A stretch of 64,000 nt of DNA from CBDCFT01 sp965216365 (GTDB lineage Bacteria > Pseudomonadota > Gammaproteobacteria > Arenicellales > CBDCFT01): contig CBDCFT010000072.1 of assembly GCA_965216365.1 (NCBI GenBank), positions 3,518 through 67,517 of the forward strand, given 5' to 3'. This document shows, piece by piece, positions 35,814 to 44,788 of the stretch (positions are counted from its first letter, which is position 1; each line of letters begins with the position of its first letter). A model generated the notes under the pieces. The model was not told the origin of the DNA. It was given only the letters and a program-made list of their open reading frames with translations, and ran no database searches. The translations under genes and the position numbers were made by a program.

Positions 35814-37262
35814 ATGCCGCCCGCACGCAGGGAAAGCGCGAGAAGAAAAAGTTCGCGCAGCGATAAAATTCGGCGTAAATCCAGCGCCAATTCCAAAAGT
35901 GTAAAACGAGAACAGCAGATTTCACTGCAGCTTGTTGAGTCTGAAGATTGCGCGTTGATTCATGAAGCCGTGCTTAAGATTTTGAATGAAGTTGGCGTTA
36001 TTATCGATCACGCGCAGTCGCGGGAAATGCTGGTTAAGCAGCATGATTGTAAACTGGGCGATGATGGTTATGTGCGCATGTCACCGGATTTGGTTAACAA
36101 GGCTATTGCAACCGTCCCAAACAAGATTGCGCTTTACGATTTAAACGGCAAGATCAGTGTGGACAGCAGTAGCAAAGTGTCCAGTTTTTGTCCCGGCCAC
36201 AACTGCGTTCGTGTGCTTGATTTTCGCAGCGGAGAATTACGCCCCGGAACGGTTCAGGATATTCGGGAAACGGCGAGAGTGTGTGAGCAACTTCCTAATA
36301 TCGACATGGCTTGCACACTGGGTTATCCCAGCGATGTTTCGGCGGAGGATGAAGTATATGAAGCCACCAGGGCAATGCTGGAAAACTGCAGTAAACCGGC
36401 GGCGGTCTTGGCGCATGACGAAAAAATTCAAAAACGCATGATGTCTTACGTCGTCGATGTCGCCGGTGGTTGGAATCAACTGGCCGACAAACCCATCGTG
36501 TTGGAACTGATGGGGCCAATCTCACCGTTGAAATTGCCCGGTGAGTTTTGCGAGCGATTAATCAACTGCGCTCGTTGGCGCGTACCTGTTGTGTGTTACC
36601 CGGCAACATTCCCCGGAATGTCCAGTCCCATCACGACCGCCGGTGCTGTTGTGCAATCATCTGCCGAGGCGCTGGCGGGTATCGTAATTCATCAACTGAC
36701 CGAACCCGGTTCGCCGGTGTTAAGCGGTTCCGCTGTGTTACCGATGGACATGCGCCAGGCGAATCTTGCCTACGGTTCACCGGAATACATGTTAAACGGA
36801 TTAGGCGCCAGCGACTATTTTCGATCCATAGACATTCCATCCTGGATCGGTGCAGGATGTTCCGACTCTCACCAATTCGACGCCCAGGCGGCAGCGGAAG
36901 CGGGTGCGAACATGGCGATCGCCGCGATGGCGAGTACGCCTTTTGTTCACAACCTGGGTTTTCTGTCGGGAGGTCGCACCGGTTCGCTGGAAATGTTGGT
37001 ATTGTGCGATGAGTTAGTGGGGTGGGTGACGAAGATGGCATCAGGTGTGGCGGTGGACGCCGATACCTTGGCCGTCGAAGTCGTCAAACGCGCAGCGCCC
37101 AATAATGATTTTCTTACCGACCAACATACACAGGATCGTTACCTGACTGAAAACTGGTACCCAACATTGTTCGAACGTTCCGACGCCGACGCGTGGCTGG
37201 AAGAGGGCGCTCGTGATATGCAAGCGCGTGTTAGACAGAAGTTGCATGATATTCTTGGATAG
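35814..37262 (+). CDS. Trimethylamine methyltransferase (MttB) family protein, non-pyrrolysine
   Basis: A 482-residue member of the MttB/COG5598 superfamily. A basic N-terminal stretch of about 35 residues is followed by the TIM-barrel domain; FCPGHNCVRVLDFRSGELRP and the C-terminal GAGCSDSHQFDAQAA region are family-like. No in-frame amber codon occurs, so it belongs with the non-pyrrolysine branch, which includes glycine-betaine methyltransferase. Such enzymes normally pass methyl groups to a small corrinoid protein, and none is encoded nearby. Substrate unknown. A later start than 35814 is possible. Confidence 0.8.
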   Translation: MPPARRESARRKSSRSDKIRRKSSANSKSVKREQQISLQLVESEDCALIHEAVLKILNEVGVIIDHAQSREMLVKQHDCKLGDDGYVRMSPDLVNKAIATVPNKIALYDLNGKISVDSSSKVSSFCPGHNCVRVLDFRSGELRPGTVQDIRETARVCEQLPNIDMACTLGYPSDVSAEDEVYEATRAMLENCSKPAAVLAHDEKIQKRMMSYVVDVAGGWNQLADKPIVLELMGPISPLKLPGEFCERLINCARWRVPVVCYPATFPGMSSPITTAGAVVQSSAEALAGIVIHQLTEPGSPVLSGSAVLPMDMRQANLAYGSPEYMLNGLGASDYFRSIDIPSWIGAGCSDSHQFDAQAAAEAGANMAIAAMASTPFVHNLGFLSGGRTGSLEMLVLCDELVGWVTKMASGVAVDADTLAVEVVKRAAPNNDFLTDQHTQDRYLTENWYPTLFERSDADAWLEEGARDMQARVRQKLHDILG

Positions 37263-37363
37263 TTGTGTAACTTCTTGATAGTAACAGGGCGGCAAAAGTT
37301 TCTTTGTCACGTTGTATCATTGGTTGCGAAAACTTAGAAAGCCATCACCGAGAGGTCGTGAAA

Positions 37364-37654
37364 ATGTGTAGAAATATAAAGACGCTGTTTAATTTTGAGC
37401 CACCAGCAACTGATGATGAGGTTAATGCAGCATCTCTCCAGTTTGTTAGAAAAATCAGTGGATGTACCAACCCGTCAAAAGCGAATGAGCAAGTGTTTTA
37501 TCGTGCTGTTGAGGATACTGCCAAAGTTGTACGAGTACTCGTTGACTCGTTGGTGACAACAGGGGCGCCCAAAGACAGAGAAGTCGAAGCCTTGAAAGTT
37601 CGCACCAGAGCGGCCAAAAGATTTAGTTCGCTTGGTGCGCGAGATCTCGCCTGA
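37364..37654 (+). CDS. DUF2277 family protein
   Basis: A 96-residue protein starting MCRNIKTLFNFEPPATDDEV, the typical N terminus of DUF2277, and continuing with ASLQFVRKISGC. Function of the family is unknown. ATG 37364 is preferred because family members begin at MCRNIK; the frame is open 60 bases further upstream. It is followed four bases later by the permease gene. Confidence 0.85.
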   Translation: MCRNIKTLFNFEPPATDDEVNAASLQFVRKISGCTNPSKANEQVFYRAVEDTAKVVRVLVDSLVTTGAPKDREVEALKVRTRAAKRFSSLGARDLA

Positions 37655-37657
37655 CTC

Positions 37658-38566
37658 TTGATCTACAATACCCGCAAGACCTTGTTGCTGGTGCTGGCAA
37701 TTGGGGTGTTGTGGGGGCTGAATTGGCCTGCAGTCAAAATCATTCTTGGTGAAGTGCCACCGCTGACCATGCGTGCTGTGGGGTTTTCGATAAGCGCGAT
37801 TCTTTTATATCTGTTGGCACGTATCATGGGGCAACCATTACTTCCTCCACCCATTGAACGCTTGCCCCTCGCCATTGCGGGCTGGTTTACAATTCTGGGC
37901 TTCAACGGACTCACCGCTTTTGGTCAACTGCTTACGGAAACATCGAAAGCGGTTATCATCGCATTTACCATGCCGCTGTGGGCGACATTATTTGCCGTTG
38001 TATTTTTAAAAGAGGCACTAACCTGGATTAGAATTGCATCCGTCGTCATTGGCATGACGGGGCTATACATCTTGATGAGTGATGATGTTGCGGCGCTCAT
38101 GGATGCACCTCTCGGGCCAATATTGATATTCGGCGCTGCATTGTCCTGGGGTGCGGGTACCGTCGCATTAAAAGCACGTCAGTGGGAGGTTCAACCGATA
38201 TCAAGCGCAGCCTGGATGATTCTTTGTTCTATTCCCCCCGTCCTGTTAGCGGCGTTATTGTTCGAAACACCAGAGAATCTGGATTGGCCTTCCAACCGCG
38301 TGGTATGGACTTTCGTTTATCACATTATTTTTCCAACGGTTATCTGTTATGCGGTGTGGGTGAGCGTTGTCGCTAGACTGGCGGCATCCGTCGTCGCTAT
38401 AGGCACGCTTTCAATTCCGATTGCGGGTGTGCTTTCGGCGGGGATTATACTTGGCGATCCGTTGACAGCAACGAAGTTAGTAGCGCTTGCGTTGATTGTT
38501 TTATCGATTTCGTTGACGTTTGTCGAACTGAAAGGTGATGTGTCCAGTAAACGCAGGATAGAGTAG
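37658..38566 (+). CDS. EamA/DMT-superfamily membrane transporter
   Basis: A 302-residue inner-membrane protein with about ten hydrophobic segments in two EamA repeats (about 5-140 and 155-290). WGLNWPAVKIILGEVPP near the N terminus is characteristic. The start is TTG at 37658, just after the DUF2277 stop; no better in-frame start exists. Members export or import metabolites such as amino acids; the substrate here is unknown. Confidence 0.87.
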   Translation: MIYNTRKTLLLVLAIGVLWGLNWPAVKIILGEVPPLTMRAVGFSISAILLYLLARIMGQPLLPPPIERLPLAIAGWFTILGFNGLTAFGQLLTETSKAVIIAFTMPLWATLFAVVFLKEALTWIRIASVVIGMTGLYILMSDDVAALMDAPLGPILIFGAALSWGAGTVALKARQWEVQPISSAAWMILCSIPPVLLAALLFETPENLDWPSNRVVWTFVYHIIFPTVICYAVWVSVVARLAASVVAIGTLSIPIAGVLSAGIILGDPLTATKLVALALIVLSISLTFVELKGDVSSKRRIE

Positions 38567-38601
38567 GCGAAAGCCGTAACCCACTATTTTTAAGAGGTAT
38601 T

Positions 38602-40268
38602 TTAGCTCGAAGCACACTTTAAGCGACACAAACAGGATGCATTGATTGGAAAATCCGCACGAGCCATCGCGATGGATAGACGTGGTGCAATCATTTGTGC
38701 TTCGCTGTGTTTTTTCTGACGCACCAGGCATTCGTGCAGGCCATGCAGGCTCCAGACATTGTCCGGATGTCTGCAAGCACGAATCAAGGTGTCGTTGTAG
38801 CCAAGATCGGCGCGATACTCCGCTTCCGCTTCTTCGACGCGCCCTTGTTCAAGCAATAGCGCGCCCAACGCATGGCGTGCTGGTTGCATCCAACCCCAGG
38901 GTTCGTCGTAAGGTAATTCATCGGCAAGGACGACCGCCTTGCGTAAATGGGCGAAGGCCGTATCGTAGTTTTCTTTTCGATATTCGATTTCACCGTTCAA
39001 CATCTCTTGTGCGATTGCAAGAATATCGACGCAAGTGTTGTTAAACACAGTGCGTGTTTCAGGACGTTTTTAACCGCTGTATGGAATTTTTCCTTTTCTT
39101 CTTCTGCCGCTGAAATATTGTTGAGCACGGCATGGGCTAATCCCTTGCCATAGTGCAATAGCGCCGTGGTCGTGCAATAAAGGCCTTTATCCTGTGGTAG
39201 CGGCGTGTCAATAATGTCCTGCCATTTTCCAAATCGTATCGGCGCATGAACCCGCATGGCGACATAACCTTCGAGCCAATCCGCCATGGGAGGACTTGCC
39301 ACGCGAAGCAGTTCCTCTGGAATGGTATCGACCATACCGTCGGCAGCATCGATGGCGGCTTGGTACTGGCCCAAAAACATCGCGCCGTATAATTTGAAAT
39401 GAAAATTATGTGCTCGTGATAAAGCACGAAAATTCATTTTCCCGTTTTGTGCGACGTGTTTTTTATCGGCTTCGATCGCGGCATTGTTTGACGAGACCAC
39501 ATTGTCATAGTGTCCGCATTGCGCATCGATATGCGTAGACATGTGTCTCAAATGCCCGGCGTCAGGCACAAGATTGCGCAGCTTATCCGCCGCGGGCAAC
39601 GCTTTTTCAGGATATGGCGACATCTCCAGCGCATGGATGTACATGTGGAGTGCGCCGGCGTGATCGTCGGATTTCGTTTCTTCGATTAGTGTCAGAATAT
39701 TCTCTAAAACGGTAATCGCTTCGACGGTGTCAGCGCCCTCGGCTGGCTCGCCTGTATGCAAATCCCATAGCAGCCACGGAGTGCGATTCATCATCGCATC
39801 GGCAAATAACGTGCACACATCCGGGTCATCGGGAAACGAGTGATAAACATCGCGCATCGCATTCGCATAGTCATCATTCCAGACGCTGAAATCGACGACA
39901 GGTTCGTGCGACGGATAGCGTCGCACGATAGCCTCGATTAGAGCGCGCTCTACATCACTCGCATTGTCGATGCGCTGTAACGCTCGTTGCGCCGCATCGT
40001 AAGAACGCGCAACGGTATTGACCAGATCGACAGGATCAAACTTGTGCCATTGTTTGTTGTAGTACGGACCTATTGCATAAGCGAGTCCCCAATAGGCCAT
40101 GGCGCAATCGGGATCCGATTCAATTGCTTTAGTGAAGCAGCGTGCGGATTCTTCAAAATCAAACGAATAACTCCAAATCAGTCCGCGGTTGAACCACTTC
40201 TGTGCCTCGGTTGATTCGGTAGATACTTTGCGACTGAAGCTGCCAAGGTCGTAATCGTATTCAGTCAT
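38602..40268 (-). pseudogene. TPR-repeat protein, frameshifted near its C-terminal third
   Basis: A soluble tetratricopeptide protein of about 550 residues. The first frame (ATG 40268) contains repeats such as FEESARCFTKAIESDPDCAM and LHMYIHALEMSPYPEKAL. At the run of five A (minus strand; plus T run 39067-39071) the frame is lost and ends at 38997. Adding one A restores the family-like continuation QEMLNGEIEYRKENYDTA through to 38602. The product would be a cytosolic scaffold protein. Without the C-terminal part it may still fold. Assembly indel or real mutation are both possible. Confidence 0.78.
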
Positions 40269-40317
40269 GGATGTGAATCAGCCGCCACTAATTTCGCAAT
40301 GCTGTACTAAGAGTTTG

Positions 40318-40650
40318 CTAGGATTTGATTTGAACAAATACGGTTCCATCGACAATTTTGACCGGATAGGTTTGCAAATCTAACTCTGCTGGGGGTGACA
40401 TAGCCTTACCCGTCGGGATATCAAATTGGGCCTGGTGTAGCGGGCATTCGATGGTGTCGCCTTCGATAAATCCATCCGACATGCATGCATATTCGTGTGT
40501 ACAAATGTTACTGAGTGCGTAAACGGAGTCACCGAGCTTGCAAAGCGCAATTTCGATATCGCCGATATCAACAGGCAGCGCTTCGTCAGGTTCAATCTCC
40601 GCTAGTTGGGCGGCGCGATGCCAACCTTCGTCTGTATCAGTCATATTCAA
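40318..40650 (-). CDS. Rieske [2Fe-2S] ferredoxin, oxygenase electron-carrier type
   Basis: A 110-residue Rieske protein. Cluster ligands are CTHEYACMSDG (CxH) and CPLHQAQFD (CxxH), with the usual spacing. The size fits the ferredoxin of three-component dioxygenases (BphA3/NirD-like). No signal peptide. It lies 230 bp downstream of the FAD reductase gene on the same strand; the two would form an electron chain from NAD(P)H to a Rieske oxygenase. Confidence 0.9.
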   Translation of the reverse strand: MNMTDTDEGWHRAAQLAEIEPDEALPVDIGDIEIALCKLGDSVYALSNICTHEYACMSDGFIEGDTIECPLHQAQFDIPTGKAMSPPAELDLQTYPVKIVDGTVFVQIKS

Positions 40651-40880
40651 ATAATAACGTCGCTTGGTTAGGATACTACCACCGCGATATCCGTGCGGGA
40701 AAATGTGCGGATAGCGTTTGTAATCATGTAATCGTAAATCTCGTAAACTCGATCTTTCGTGTCGTTAGAGCGTTCTGAAACACCTGATCCGCTACGTCCA
40801 GGAGTTTGTGCGGGCTTCATATTTAGGCGCTGTTCGCAACGGTGCGTTATTCGTTTCGCCTACAGTTTTATCTTGGTTCC

Positions 40881-42113
40881 TTATGAGCTTTTTGCGATAT
40901 CGCGTATCTTGTTGTCAGTGTCCTGCAGGATAGCGGGTTCAACTCGTTTGCCGTGTGCGATCATTTGACGCGTGAACCGAATATCCAGCGCGGCGTTAAC
41001 GCCAACGGCGGCTTCAATCTGATTGCTGTCGTCAAGTGAAAACACTACAAAACTTTTATCATCGCTGGAGCCACGCCAGACAATATTCTTCCACCTGTCC
41101 GGCATCCCGGTAATCTGCAGGATTTTGTCGTATTGCACTGACCAGAACCAGGGTATTTCAGCGTAGGGTTTTTCAGCGGCGCCGCAGATTCGTTTAGCGA
41201 CAACTGTGGCCTGGTTTTGTGCGTTTTGCCATGACTCCAGGCGAATATGTTTTTGCAACAACGGGTTAAAGTGATTCGAAACATCGCCCGCGGCATAGAT
41301 ATTGTCATGCAATGTCTCGCCGTACTCGTTTACGATAATACCGTTGTTGACTTCGAGACCGGCAGTTTTCGCGACGTCATCGTTGGGCGTGATTCCGACG
41401 CCAATAATGACCGTGTCTGCCGGTACGATCGAGCCGTCGTTACATTTGACCGTTAAGGTATCGCCATCCGGTTCAATTGCCGTAACGGTTGTGCCAGTAC
41501 TAATATTGACTCCGTGTTCGTGATGTACCGACGCGAAATAGGCGCTTAATTCGGGCGGAACTGCGCGGGCCATCAGTTTGTCCTGCATCTCAACCACGGT
41601 AACATCGCATTTGAGTTTGCGCGCAGTGGCCGCAACTTCCAATCCTATGTATCCACCGCCAATTAACACCACGCGATGGCCATCGGTCAATCGTTTCTGC
41701 AGTGCGAGGCAATCATCCAAAGTTCGTAGATAAAATACACCATCTAAATTCTTGCCGGGTATCGGTGGCTGGATCACGCGCGAACCCGTCGTAATGATAA
41801 GTTTATTGAAATCAAGCGACGTATTATCCTCGAGCCGAACGTTTTTTAGTTTGAGATTAATCTCCTCGCATCGACTACCTGTTCTCAGTTCAATTTCTTT
41901 TTCCGCGTATTCTTCCGTCGAACTAAAATAACAACTGTCAGATGGTTTCTCTCTCGACAAAATATCTTTGGAAAGTGGCGGTCGTTCATAAGGTATATGG
42001 GATTCATCGCCGATCAGGACGATAGAACCGTCGTAGCCTTCTTTTCTCATGGTGATGGCAGACCAGTGTCCAGCCTGACCCGCACCAAGTATTACGGTTT
42101 GATCTTTTTTCAT
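40881..42113 (-). CDS. FAD-dependent ferredoxin reductase (BphA4/rubredoxin-reductase type)
   Basis: A 410-residue pyridine-nucleotide-disulfide oxidoreductase-fold flavoprotein. FAD motif VILGAGQAGHWSA at the N terminus, the PPLSKDIL segment, NAD(P) motif VVLIGGGYIGLEVAATA, and the second FAD motif NIYAAGDVSNHFNP. No redox-active Cys pair, as expected for ferredoxin reductases. It pairs with the Rieske ferredoxin gene downstream. It is the only such pair in the window and may serve the Rieske oxygenase at 12.3-13.4 kb. Confidence 0.9.
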   Translation of the reverse strand: MKKDQTVILGAGQAGHWSAITMRKEGYDGSIVLIGDESHIPYERPPLSKDILSREKPSDSCYFSSTEEYAEKEIELRTGSRCEEINLKLKNVRLEDNTSLDFNKLIITTGSRVIQPPIPGKNLDGVFYLRTLDDCLALQKRLTDGHRVVLIGGGYIGLEVAATARKLKCDVTVVEMQDKLMARAVPPELSAYFASVHHEHGVNISTGTTVTAIEPDGDTLTVKCNDGSIVPADTVIIGVGITPNDDVAKTAGLEVNNGIIVNEYGETLHDNIYAAGDVSNHFNPLLQKHIRLESWQNAQNQATVVAKRICGAAEKPYAEIPWFWSVQYDKILQITGMPDRWKNIVWRGSSDDKSFVVFSLDDSNQIEAAVGVNAALDIRFTRQMIAHGKRVEPAILQDTDNKIRDIAKSS

Positions 42114-42208
42114 TTGTTATAGGTTGCTGGGTGCTGACTTGAATTTTCTGCGGCACTCTGCGCAATGACATTCAACATAGTTTCAGGAAATAAATATTTT
42201 AGGTCAAA

Positions 42209-42350
42209 GAAGGTGTCATTCTTAGTTGAAACTTTCAGTGATTCGGTAAGTTTATCATCAAGCTGCTTTGCCTTGCATGGTGGATTCAATACGCAGGGTT
42301 TTGAGCAATGCCTTTCTCAGCGCAGGCAAATGCCGATAGCCCTGAACACG
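42209..42350 (-). mobile_element. Decayed IS256-family fragment, 3' end only
   Basis: On the minus strand the fragment encodes VQGYRHLPALRKAL, then KTLRIEST and a C terminus ending KAA, nearly the same as the end of the transposase at 2528-3790, with its stop at 42258-42260. Outside the stop it keeps the terminal repeat (GAAGGTGTC at 42209, TTAGTTGAAA further in). The rest of the gene is missing. This is an old, diverged copy of the same IS type, in the opposite orientation. Confidence 0.85.
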
Positions 42351-42466
42351 ATTTAGTCATATTCTGAATTCAAAATCACAGTAGTCCGAATTGTTTTAAC
42401 GACGTACAATCGAACCTAGTTCCAGTTTCCGCTTTTGCAGGATTATTTCAAGCTACCTGAAGAACA

Positions 42467-43966
42467 ATGACAATTAAGAGTCGAGGTGTGGCGTTTAAAA
42501 CTATTTACATGTTTTTAAGCATATGCCTGTTAGCGCCAATCTTTGTCTTGAGTCACGCGCAGGCACAAACGTTTTATGTCGCCACTAATGGCAGCGACCA
42601 ACCGGCCAACGGCAGTCAACAAAACCCTTGGGCAAGCATAAGCTATGCTATCGACCAAGTTACAGACGGTGCAGTCATAGAAGTTGCGCCGGGCACTTAT
42701 AACGGGAGGGTCCGGCTAGATCAAAGTTTTACCAATGGTGTCCTGATTCGCTCTGCGGTTCCGTACAAAGCACGGCTGCGTTATGACAACGGTGCGGTAG
42801 TGATCTGTTTTACGTGCCGTGGGGTAACGCTCGAAGGTTTTGACATCGCGCACAGCACGAACAATGTTGGTGGCCTGGTCATACAAATCCAAACGTCCGC
42901 CATCTCTGACGTTACCTTGCGCAACAATATTATTCACGACAGCACCGACAATGATTTGTTGAAAATCAACAACGGTGCACGCAACGTATTGGTTGAAGGG
43001 AACATGTTCTACAATCAAGCCGGTAGCGACGAACACATTGATATTAATAGCATTATCGGGGTCACCGTTCGGGATAACGTGTTTTTTAATAGCACGCCGC
43101 AATCAATAACCAGCTCTTACATTGTTGTGAAAGACAGCAACGGTAGTAGCGACGGTGTGTTGGGTGCAAAAAACGTCAATATACGGCGTAATATCTTCTT
43201 TAATTGGCAGGGTAACGACGGTCAAAGCTTCATACGCGTTGGCGAAGACGGCACTGCCAATTTTGAAGCCGAAAATGTGTTAATAGAAAATAATCTAATG
43301 ATTGGTAACTCCAGTAGGCTCATGCGTAGCTCATTCACCGTGCAAGGCTCGAGCGATGTGCGTTTCCGATTCAACACCGTCGTCGGTGATCTGCCATCTC
43401 GCAGTTTTGCGGCGCGATTATTAGCTGTTGGCAGTAACCGCCCCAACCAAAATATCGTTCTGAGCAATAACCTCTGGGCGGACCCCACTGGCAGTATGGG
43501 TGCTGAGGGTTTCAATGGTGCCGACGTGTTTGATGCCCCGAGCGGCGACAATGCTTCAGTAGAATTGAGGAATAATTTGTATTACAACGGTGGCAACACG
43601 ATACCCGCTGATACCTCTCAAGAAGTGAACCTGAGCCATGACACTAATCCGGTGATCGGCGATCCACGCCTCCCAACTCAGAGTGGTTTGGTACTGCCAG
43701 TCTACAATGGCTCAAACTTTGGCGGTGGTTTAAATACTATTCGAGACGTGTTTGTCGATTTTGCCAATCGCCACGGCAAACCGGCGAGTAATAGCGCAGC
43801 CTTAAATCAAGCAGATGCGAGCGACGCGCCCGCGGACGATATTCTAGGGAACTCCCGGGGAAGTTCACCCGATATAGGCGCTTTCGAAGTCGGTGGAACC
43901 ATCACAACGGGACCGCCTCGCAACACAACCGTGCTGCCCTGGCTAATACTATTCTTGGATGATTAG
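42467..43966 (+). CDS. Exported right-handed beta-helix protein
   Basis: A 499-residue secreted or surface protein. A signal peptide (hydrophobic core about 12-30, cleavage near AQA-QTFY) leads into TFYVATNGSDQPANGSQQNPW, the DUF1565-type start of parallel beta-helix proteins, followed by many N-rich coils (VLVEGNMF, VNIRRNIFFN, VLIENNLMIGN). The C terminus ends with a short hydrophobic segment LPWLILFL and two Asp. Possible polysaccharide-binding or lyase fold; catalytic residues are not identified. Confidence 0.82.
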   Translation: MTIKSRGVAFKTIYMFLSICLLAPIFVLSHAQAQTFYVATNGSDQPANGSQQNPWASISYAIDQVTDGAVIEVAPGTYNGRVRLDQSFTNGVLIRSAVPYKARLRYDNGAVVICFTCRGVTLEGFDIAHSTNNVGGLVIQIQTSAISDVTLRNNIIHDSTDNDLLKINNGARNVLVEGNMFYNQAGSDEHIDINSIIGVTVRDNVFFNSTPQSITSSYIVVKDSNGSSDGVLGAKNVNIRRNIFFNWQGNDGQSFIRVGEDGTANFEAENVLIENNLMIGNSSRLMRSSFTVQGSSDVRFRFNTVVGDLPSRSFAARLLAVGSNRPNQNIVLSNNLWADPTGSMGAEGFNGADVFDAPSGDNASVELRNNLYYNGGNTIPADTSQEVNLSHDTNPVIGDPRLPTQSGLVLPVYNGSNFGGGLNTIRDVFVDFANRHGKPASNSAALNQADASDAPADDILGNSRGSSPDIGAFEVGGTITTGPPRNTTVLPWLILFLDD

Positions 43967-44172
43967 TAATGAATGTAGGAGTGCATCGATAACGCTTTAG
44001 ACAAGTAGTATCCGGTTCCTTCTGACGAGTCTAAAAACTCGACAGTGAACCATTGTACGTCGGAGCGGAACATACTCTGTATCGATCCTACCAGGAGATG
44101 AGGCTCTGTGTTGTTCGTGTATGGTCGTCAATTGCCATGCGGTCACGATGCTACAACGGTAAATCCAACTTC

Positions 44173-44580
44173 ATGATTTTTATGCGGGTTCTCACTTTAC
44201 GATGGGGCTTAGTTCGTTGTTGCCTGTTTGCCGTGTGTTTGTTCAGCGCAACCATCGCAGTGGGTGATGACATACCCCAGGCGGTAAAGCGTTTTTACTC
44301 AGGACAGTCATTTTGTGCCACCGGCTCGGTCGATCAGCTCTTATTGACGCCAACCCAAGATGTAATGGTGTATTTAAACATTGATGACCGTTGGTCGCGC
44401 ACCTTAGGTACTAAGGATGGTGTATTAAGAAAACGCTGGTTTGGATTGCACTGTCCCATACGTGGTGCGTCTGTGTGGCGAGGTTTAGACCGCCAGCAGG
44501 ATATCGTGGTCGTGGCAGAACTATCAGAGCTAGGCGAATACCAACTAAGTTGCCGTCATTTTGTTAACCAGCCAATTTAA
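44173..44580 (+). CDS. Small exported protein of unknown function
   Basis: A 135-residue protein; the start at 44173 places a signal peptide (VRCCLFAVCLFSATIAVGD) at the N terminus. The mature part has a Cys near the front (GQSFCATG) and two later (GLHCPI, QLSCRHF). No family recognised. It lies between the beta-helix gene and the broken regulator, within the run of exported proteins. Confidence 0.55.
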   Translation: MIFMRVLTLRWGLVRCCLFAVCLFSATIAVGDDIPQAVKRFYSGQSFCATGSVDQLLLTPTQDVMVYLNIDDRWSRTLGTKDGVLRKRWFGLHCPIRGASVWRGLDRQQDIVVVAELSELGEYQLSCRHFVNQPI

Positions 44581-44788
44581 TGGTGCTGGAGCATGTGATC
44601 AGTGAAGGTCACCACCGAGTGCGTTTCAGGGGCGACGTGCCAATAGATTTAAGAGAGTTTATTTTCTCAAACTAACTCGAGGAAACGACCTACGCAATAC
44701 GCTTGTACTGAACGCTACGAATTGCCAGATATATTACTAACAGGCCACATAAAATCCAGGACGTATTATGATGACTATAAAAAAGTAA

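Noticed and set aside
35814..37262. Pyrrolysine-containing trimethylamine methyltransferase
   Set aside because: The full frame contains no in-frame amber codon and no pylTSBCD genes are seen.
42165..42356. A 63-residue plus-strand open frame
   Set aside because: It is the antisense reading of a decayed IS256 3' end; the same antisense frame appears over the intact IS256 transposase.
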